Shown piece after piece: positions 6,645 to 11,458 of a stretch of DNA of 11,458 nt; the first letter of the stretch is position 1, and every line of letters begins with the position of its first letter. This DNA is from Lachnospiraceae bacterium UBA4292 (GTDB taxonomy: Bacteria > Bacillota > Clostridia > Lachnospirales > Lachnospiraceae): positions 1 through 11,458 of the forward strand of contig DGVE01000155.1 of the NCBI GenBank assembly GCA_002395865.1. Direction: 5' to 3'. The notes under the pieces are model-generated. The model had not been told where the DNA came from. It did not search any database and worked only from the letters and a program-made list of their open reading frames with translations. A program made the position numbers and the translations under genes.

Positions 6645-7868
6645 ATGAACAGCGATGTAACAGAACGTTTTTTGAAATACGTCTCATTCGACACGCAGTC
6701 GAGTGAGGAGTCGGGGACGCACCCGAGCACCGATAAGCAGAGGGCGCTGGGGCAGGCTTTATATGACGAGCTTGTGGAAATGGGTGCGGGTGATGTGTAC
6801 TTTGACAGGGGAAACTGCTATGTGTACGCGAAGCTTCCGGCTACGGACGGTGGCGCGAGGAAGGAGACGCTGGCGCTGATATCGCATATGGATACTTCGC
6901 CCGAGACGAGCGGAGAAGGCGTGAAGCCGCGCATAGTGGAGTATGAGGGCGGAGATATATATCTGGGGGACGCGAGCGGTCTTTCGCTTAAGCCGTCGGA
7001 TTTCCCCGAACTGAATAAATATGTCGGGAAACATCTGATAGTGACGGACGGTACAACGCTTCTCGGAGCTGACGATAAGGCCGGTGTGGCTGAGATCATG
7101 GCCGCGGCGGCTTATCTGCTCGAGCATCCGGAGGTGAAGCACGGGCCGGTATCGATATGCTTCACACCCGATGAGGAGATAGGCGCAGGCGTGGTAAATA
7201 TCGATCTTGGGCGTCTGGGTGCGGACTACGGCTACACCGTGGACGGAGGAGAGCTGGGTGAGCTGGAGTACGAGAATTTCAATGCCGCCTCAGCGAAGAT
7301 CACCGTACACGGCGTGACGGTGCACCCAGGAAGCGCGAAGGACAAGATGAAGCACGCGGCGCGCATTGCCATGGAGCTGGACGCTTTGCTTCCGGCGCAG
7401 CAGAGACCGCAGTACACCTCGGGCTATGAGGGCTTCTTCCACCTGACGCAGATGTCGGGAAGCACTGAGCTGGCCAGACTCGATTACATCATCAGGGACC
7501 ACGACATGGAGAAGTTCTTAAAGCGCAAGGAGCTGATGAGCTCGGCCGTGGACTTTATCAATAAAAAATACGGCGAGGGCACGGCCGAGCTGGTGCTCAA
7601 GGACTCGTATTATAACATGAGGGACAAGGTGTTTCCGGAGTTTGCCTTCCTGATAGACAGGGCGAAGGCGGCCATGGAGGCCGAGGGAGTGACGCCCATA
7701 GTGCAGCCGATACGGGGCGGCACCGACGGCGCGACGCTCTCGTTTTTGGGAGTGCCCTGCCCCAACCTGTGCACGGGCGGACAAAATTTCCACGGAAGAT
7801 ACGAGTACGTGTGCGTGGAGTCCATGGAGACGATAGTTAAGATACTTATAAACATCATCAAAGGCTAA
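6645..7868 (+). CDS. pepT: Peptidase T (tripeptide aminopeptidase, M20 family)
   Basis: A cytoplasmic dizinc aminopeptidase that removes the N-terminal residue from tripeptides, a late step of peptide use and protein turnover. It has 407 residues, the normal family length. Expected metal and catalytic residues are present by family pattern: H81 and D83 in HMDTS, D143 in GADDKAG, E177 and E178 in DEEIG, D200 in the VDGG segment, and H383 in NFHGRYE. The dimerisation part contains VHPGSAKDKM (226-235), and the substrate-end motif RGGTDGATLSF is at 357-367. The start ATG follows AGGGAGG (6626-6632) by 12 bases, a slightly long gap. It begins only 27 bases after the permease gene, on the same strand, but is richer in G+C. 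It is followed 13 bases later by the DJ-1 gene, whose ribosome binding site overlaps the pepT stop codon. Confidence 0.97.
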   Translation: MNSDVTERFLKYVSFDTQSSEESGTHPSTDKQRALGQALYDELVEMGAGDVYFDRGNCYVYAKLPATDGGARKETLALISHMDTSPETSGEGVKPRIVEYEGGDIYLGDASGLSLKPSDFPELNKYVGKHLIVTDGTTLLGADDKAGVAEIMAAAAYLLEHPEVKHGPVSICFTPDEEIGAGVVNIDLGRLGADYGYTVDGGELGELEYENFNAASAKITVHGVTVHPGSAKDKMKHAARIAMELDALLPAQQRPQYTSGYEGFFHLTQMSGSTELARLDYIIRDHDMEKFLKRKELMSSAVDFINKKYGEGTAELVLKDSYYNMRDKVFPEFAFLIDRAKAAMEAEGVTPIVQPIRGGTDGATLSFLGVPCPNLCTGGQNFHGRYEYVCVESMETIVKILINIIKG

Positions 7869-7881
7869 GGAGGCAATCAAA

Positions 7882-8451
7882 ATGGCAGAGGTATACGCAT
7901 TTTTGGCGGACGGTTTCGAGCTGGTGGAGTGCATGGCGGTAGTGGATATACTGCGCCGCGGCAAGGTGGACGTGAGGACGGTATCCATAGGCAAAAGCTA
8001 TGAGGTGACCTGCTCCCACGGAGTGAGGGTGATCGCGGACGAGCTCTTCGACGACATAGCGCCTGAGAAGGCAACCATGCTCTTTCTGCCGGGCGGCAAG
8101 AAGGGTACGGAGGCTTTGGCAGGCTTCAGACCGCTCATCTCCGCACTCAAGAAGGCGGCGGACAATCAGAGCAGAAAGGTGGCAGCTATCTGCGCAGCCC
8201 CCACTATACTCGGTCAGAACGGACTGCTCGCGGGCAAGAAAGCCACCTGCTATCCCGGTATGGAGGATCGTCTCATCGAGGCGGAGTATGTGGATGATGC
8301 GGGCGTGGTCACCGACGGAAATATCATCACAGGCAGGGGCATGGGAGTGAGCGTCGACTTCGGTCTCGAGCTCCTTAAGCAGCTTCGTGGGGAGCAGGCC
8401 GCGGACATCATAAAGCACCAGATCCAACACCCTGAGACGATAAAAAAGTGA
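7882..8451 (+). CDS. DJ-1/PfpI family protein
   Basis: A 189-residue cytoplasmic protein of the DJ-1 (ThiJ/YajL) branch. Members have been linked to oxidative and glyoxal stress defence, but exact activities are debated. Seen: the N-terminal GFELVECMAVVDILRR segment, where E16 lines up with the conserved DJ-1 glutamate; LPGGKKGTEAL (69-79); and the nucleophile elbow AAICAAPTILG with the reactive cysteine at 104. The C-terminal TGRGMGVSVDFGLELL helix region is also typical. The position matching the DJ-1 histidine appears to be Tyr in TCYPGMED, as far as alignment by eye allows. The start follows AAGGAGG (7867-7873) by 8 bases. Close coupling to pepT implies one transcript. No convincing terminator follows. 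Confidence 0.93.
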   Translation: MAEVYAFLADGFELVECMAVVDILRRGKVDVRTVSIGKSYEVTCSHGVRVIADELFDDIAPEKATMLFLPGGKKGTEALAGFRPLISALKKAADNQSRKVAAICAAPTILGQNGLLAGKKATCYPGMEDRLIEAEYVDDAGVVTDGNIITGRGMGVSVDFGLELLKQLRGEQAADIIKHQIQHPETIKK

Positions 8452-8487
8452 GTCATCTGCGTCTGAGATAAAAAAATAATAAAGTAG

Positions 8488-8516
8488 TGGAAATCCTTAA
8501 ACGGTTGTGCTATAAT
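8488..8516 (+). promoter_or_regulatory. Extended -10 promoter of the tig-clpP-clpX operon
   Basis: A perfect TATAAT (8511-8516) is preceded by TGC, forming the extended -10 motif TGnTATAAT. A weak -35, TGGAAA (8488-8493), is 17 bases upstream. The transcript should start near 8523, about 50 bases before the tig ATG. No CtsR- or CIRCE-type heat-shock operator was seen in the gap. Confidence 0.7.
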
Positions 8517-8571
8517 GCAACTCCGTGCGACTATGCAGATTACATTTTAAGCATATCAGGAGGAATTATTA

Positions 8572-9864
8572 ATGAGCGTTCAGGTTGAAAAGCTTGAAAA
8601 GAGTACGGCAAAGCTTACTATAGAGGTGACTGCTGAGAAGTTTGAGGAGGGCCTTGAGAAGGCTTATCAGAAGAATAAGAACCGCTTCAACATTCAGGGC
8701 TTCAGAAGGGGCAAGGCTCCCAGAAAGTTCGTTGAGAAAATGTACGGCGCGGAGATCCTTTATGAGGATGCTGCCAATGCCATCATTCCCGAGGCATACG
8801 AGGAGGCTTACAAAGAGGTGAAGGATCAGCTCGATATCTTCTCCCGCCCCGAGATAGACGTTACACAGATCGAGAAGGGCAAGCCCTTTATATTTACCGC
8901 TAAGGTGGCTCTTAACCCCGCGGTTACTCTCGGCGCTTACAAGGGCGTGGAGATCGACAAGGTGGAGACAGAGGTCACAGAGGCAGAGATCGACGATGCC
9001 ATCAAGAAGGTTCAGGAGTCTAATTCCAGAACAGTAGAAGTTACTGACAGAGCAGTGGAGGACGGTGACACAGCGATCATCGATTTCGAGGGCTCTGTGG
9101 ACGGAGAGGCTTTCGAGGGCGGCAAGGGCAATGATTACAGCCTTGTCATCGGCTCACACAGCTTCATCGACACATTCGAGGATCAGATCATCGGCCACTC
9201 CATCGGCGATGAGTTCGATGTAAATGTTACATTCCCCGCAGAGTACGGTGTATCCGATCTCGCAGGCAAGCCCGCAGTATTCAAGGTGGCTGTAAAGGCT
9301 ATCAAGAGAAAGGAGCTTCCCGAGGTGGACGATGATTTCGCGAGCGAGGTAAGCGACTTCGAGACAGTGGCTGAGTACAGGGCATCCCTTAAGAAGGACC
9401 TCTCCGAGAAGAAGGAGAAGGAGGCTGCAAACGCTAAGGAGGACGCTGCCGTAAGAAAGGCCATCGAGGCCTGCGAGGTTGAACTCGACGAGCTTCACAT
9501 AAAGGATATGGTCAGGACCATGATGGATGAGACCGCTGCGAACTTCCGTCAGCAGGGCATCTCCATGGATATGTACTATCAGTACACAGGCACCACCGAG
9601 GAGGATCTGAAGAAGCAGCTCGAGCCCAGGGCAGAGGAGCGCATCAAGTCCAGAGAGGTGCTTAAGGCTGTAGCCGAGGCTGAGAAGATCGAGGTATCCG
9701 ATGCGGATATCGAGGCTGAGATCACCGAGATGGCAGGCAAGTTCAACATGGAGCCCGACAAAGTGAAGTCCATGCTCGGCGAGGAAGGCAAGAAGAATTT
9801 AACAGAGGATCTCAAGGTGAGAAAGGCAGCGAAGTTCATCGCAGCCAATGCCGTTGAGAAATAA
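8572..9864 (+). CDS. tig: Trigger factor (ribosome-bound chaperone, peptidyl-prolyl isomerase)
   Basis: Binds the ribosome near the exit tunnel and shields and folds nascent chains; its middle domain can isomerise prolyl bonds. The protein has 430 residues, the usual length. Domains in order: N-terminal ribosome-binding domain with the signature GFRRGKAPR (43-51); FKBP-type domain at about 164-245, beginning DGDTAIIDFEGSVDGEAFEGG (read in pieces) and including the VTFPAEYGVSDLAGK region; then a long, charged helical C-terminal chaperone domain rich in Glu and Lys. AGGAGG (8558-8563) lies 8 bases before the ATG. The codons are strongly GAG-, AAG- and CTC-biased, as expected for a highly expressed gene. 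clpP follows 18 bases downstream. Confidence 0.98.
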   Translation: MSVQVEKLEKSTAKLTIEVTAEKFEEGLEKAYQKNKNRFNIQGFRRGKAPRKFVEKMYGAEILYEDAANAIIPEAYEEAYKEVKDQLDIFSRPEIDVTQIEKGKPFIFTAKVALNPAVTLGAYKGVEIDKVETEVTEAEIDDAIKKVQESNSRTVEVTDRAVEDGDTAIIDFEGSVDGEAFEGGKGNDYSLVIGSHSFIDTFEDQIIGHSIGDEFDVNVTFPAEYGVSDLAGKPAVFKVAVKAIKRKELPEVDDDFASEVSDFETVAEYRASLKKDLSEKKEKEAANAKEDAAVRKAIEACEVELDELHIKDMVRTMMDETAANFRQQGISMDMYYQYTGTTEEDLKKQLEPRAEERIKSREVLKAVAEAEKIEVSDADIEAEITEMAGKFNMEPDKVKSMLGEEGKKNLTEDLKVRKAAKFIAANAVEK

Positions 9865-9882
9865 TCCCAAACAGGAGGGTTT

Positions 9883-10470
9883 ATGTCTTTAGTTCCCTAT
9901 GTCATTGAACAGACCGGACGCGGAGAGCGTTCGTATGATATTTATTCCAGACTTTTAAAGGACAGGATCATCTTCCTCGGTGAAGAGGTCAATGATGTGA
10001 CCGCGTCACTCGTGGTCGCTCAGCTTCTGTTCCTTGAGGCCGAGGATCCCGACAAGGATATCTGCCTCTATATCAACAGCCCGGGCGGTTCAGTTACCGC
10101 AGGACTTGCGATCTACGATACCATGCAGTACATAAAGTGCGACGTGTCCACCATCTGCATCGGTATGGCTGCGAGCATGGGCGCGTTCCTTCTCGCAGGC
10201 GGCGCGAAGGGCAAGAGATATGCTCTTCCGAACTCCGAGATCATGATCCACCAGCCCTCGGGCGGAGCGAGAGGACAGGCTACCGAGATCAGTATCGTGG
10301 CTGAGCAGATTTTGAAGACCCGCGAGCAGTTGAACAGGATACTTGCCGAGAACTGCGGCCAGAGCATCGAGAAGATCGCTGTCGACACCGAGAGAGATAA
10401 CTACATGAGCGCCGAAGAGGCGAAGGAATACGGCATCATTGATGCGGTGATGACGAAGAGACAGGCTTGA
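9883..10470 (+). CDS. clpP: ATP-dependent Clp protease proteolytic subunit
   Basis: The serine peptidase subunit that forms the tetradecameric chamber working with ClpX (and ClpC or ClpA elsewhere) to degrade unfolded and tagged proteins in the cytoplasm. It has 195 residues, normal length. The catalytic triad is complete: S98 in [10 protein letters not shown]123 in MIHQPSGG, and D172 in the TERDNYMS segment. The oxyanion strand [12 protein letters not shown] is at 65-76. The N-terminus [22 protein letters not shown] matches the family and suggests little or no propeptide. AGGAGG (9873-9878) lies 4 bases before the ATG, somewhat close. It is in an operon with tig upstream and clpX one base downstream. 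Confidence 0.99.
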   Translation: MSLVPYVIEQTGRGERSYDIYSRLLKDRIIFLGEEVNDVTASLVVAQLLFLEAEDPDKDICLYINSPGGSVTAGLAIYDTMQYIKCDVSTICIGMAASMGAFLLAGGAKGKRYALPNSEIMIHQPSGGARGQATEISIVAEQILKTREQLNRILAENCGQSIEKIAVDTERDNYMSAEEAKEYGIIDAVMTKRQA

Positions 10471-10471
10471 T

Positions 10472-11458
10472 ATGGCAGGTAGAACAACAGGTGAAATATG
10501 CTGCAGCTTCTGCGGCAAATCAAAGAGATATGTTAAGAAGCTCATAGCCGGTGAGCCGGGCATCTATATCTGCAACAACTGCGTCGACCTGTGCAACGAG
10601 ATACTGAGGGAGAGCGAGATAGAGGATGAGAGCGTGGAAGGCATCAACCTCTTAAAGCCCGCCCAGATCAAGGCACATCTCGACGAGTACGTGGTGGGTC
10701 AGGATGAGGCGAAGATCACTCTCGCGGTGGCTGTGTACAACCACTACAAGAGGATCCTTCACAGAGCCGACACCGATGTGGAGCTGCAGAAGAGCAATGT
10801 GCTTCTGCTCGGTCCCACGGGCTGCGGCAAGACATTTCTCGCGCAGTCTCTTGCCAGAATACTGAATGTGCCCTTCGCGATAGCGGATGCGACCACACTC
10901 ACGGAGGCAGGTTATGTCGGCGAGGATGTGGAGAACATACTCTTAAAGCTCATACAGGCGGCCGATTACAATATGGAGAGAGCCGAGGTGGGCATCGTCT
11001 ACATCGACGAGATCGACAAGATCGCGAAGAAGGGCGAAAATGTGTCCATCACCCGCGACGTGTCCGGTGAGGGCGTTCAGCAGGCGCTCCTGAAGATCAT
11101 CGAGGGAACGGTGGCTTCCGTGCCTCCGCAGGGAGGAAGGAAGCATCCCAATCAGGAGATGTACACGCTCGATACGTCCAATATCCTCTTCATCTGCGGC
11201 GGTGCCTTCGACGGGCTCGACTCGATCATAGAAAGAAGGCTCGGACGCAAGAATATCGGCTTTAATTCGGAGGTCTCATCGAAGGTGGAGAAGAACACAG
11301 GAGAGCTCTTCAAGGAGGTCCTTCCGGAGGATCTGGTGAAGTTCGGAGTGATACCTGAGTTCGTGGGACGTGTGCCCGTGGTATGCGCGCTCGACCTTCT
11401 GGACAGGGATACGCTTCTGTCCATACTGACCACGCCGAAGAATGCTCTGGTGAAGCAG
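10472..11458 (+). CDS. clpX: ATP-dependent protease ATPase subunit ClpX (3' end outside window)
   Basis: The AAA+ unfoldase that recognises substrates and feeds them into ClpP. The frame is open for 329 codons from ATG at 10472 to the right edge; family proteins are about 410-430 residues, so the C-terminal part is missing. Seen: N-terminal zinc-binding domain with C11, C14, C34 and C37 (CSFCGK and CNNC); Walker A GPTGCGKT at 114-121; pore loop GYVGED at 147-152; Walker [10 protein letters not shown] at 175-183; RKH loop at 223-225; the ClpP-docking IGF tripeptide at 262-264; and arginine finger R300 in IPEFVGR. The start lies one base after the clpP stop, with only a weak CAGG ahead of it, so translation is probably coupled to clpP. 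The IGF loop fits partnership with the adjacent ClpP. Confidence 0.98.
   Translation, partial: MAGRTTGEICCSFCGKSKRYVKKLIAGEPGIYICNNCVDLCNEILRESEIEDESVEGINLLKPAQIKAHLDEYVVGQDEAKITLAVAVYNHYKRILHRADTDVELQKSNVLLLGPTGCGKTFLAQSLARILNVPFAIADATTLTEAGYVGEDVENILLKLIQAADYNMERAEVGIVYIDEIDKIAKKGENVSITRDVSGEGVQQALLKIIEGTVASVPPQGGRKHPNQEMYTLDTSNILFICGGAFDGLDSIIERRLGRKNIGFNSEVSSKVEKNTGELFKEVLPEDLVKFGVIPEFVGRVPVVCALDLLDRDTLLSILTTPKNALVKQ

Noticed and set aside
7858..8430. Long minus-strand open frame (190 codons) opposite the DJ-1 gene, and a similar one at 7518-7994
   Set aside because: Both are antisense shadows of pepT and the DJ-1 gene, which have intact motifs and strong ribosome binding sites; the shadow products are His/Arg-rich and match nothing I know.
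8449..8485. Possible terminator after the DJ-1 gene
   Set aside because: There is an A-rich run on the plus strand but no T tract, and the only dyad (ATCT with AGAT) has 4 base pairs.
8534..8555. TATGC and GCATA inverted repeat in the tig leader as a regulatory hairpin
   Set aside because: It is only a 5-base-pair AT-rich stem with a long loop and does not resemble known heat-shock operators.

Overview
The window looks like chromosomal DNA of an anaerobic Firmicute, probably class Clostridia and possibly Lachnospiraceae. The grounds are strong AGGAGG-type ribosome binding sites, sigma-A promoters, an ArgG N-terminus of Firmicutes type, PepT, the tig-clpP-clpX order, and two secreted lipoproteins of a kind I associate with gut Clostridia. 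No RNA gene, IS element, CRISPR array or integrase was seen. No gene-free stretch exceeds 300 bases; the largest gap is about 170 bases.

Layout. (1) Positions 1-555, minus strand: the N-terminal 185 codons of argininosuccinate synthase (argG), with its own promoter at about 610-638. (2) Positions 692-6617: an accessory block that is visibly richer in A+T than its flanks. It has a minus-strand Cys-rich lipoprotein gene and, divergent from it, a plus-strand operon: a solute-binding-protein-like lipoprotein, an ABC-2-type ATPase and a 720-residue double-length ABC-2 permease. The operon starts from a perfect TTGACA-17-TATAAT promoter in the short divergent region. (3) Positions 6645-8451: peptidase T (pepT) and a DJ-1/PfpI-family protein, tightly spaced. 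(4) Positions 8572 to the end: trigger factor (tig), clpP and the first 329 codons of clpX, a proteostasis operon behind an extended -10 promoter.

How the genes work together. Regions 1, 3 and 4 are housekeeping: arginine synthesis, final tripeptide hydrolysis, a DJ-1 protein, nascent-chain folding and ClpXP proteolysis. The block at 692-6617 is the part worth attention. It joins an importer-style binding lipoprotein to an exporter-style ATPase and fused permease, with a divergent lipoprotein carrying C-x4-C-x-H-x8-C. It also has a terminator-like hairpin plus T7 tract inside the start of the permease gene, which could lower permease expression relative to the upstream genes. The substrate and direction of transport cannot be read from the sequence.
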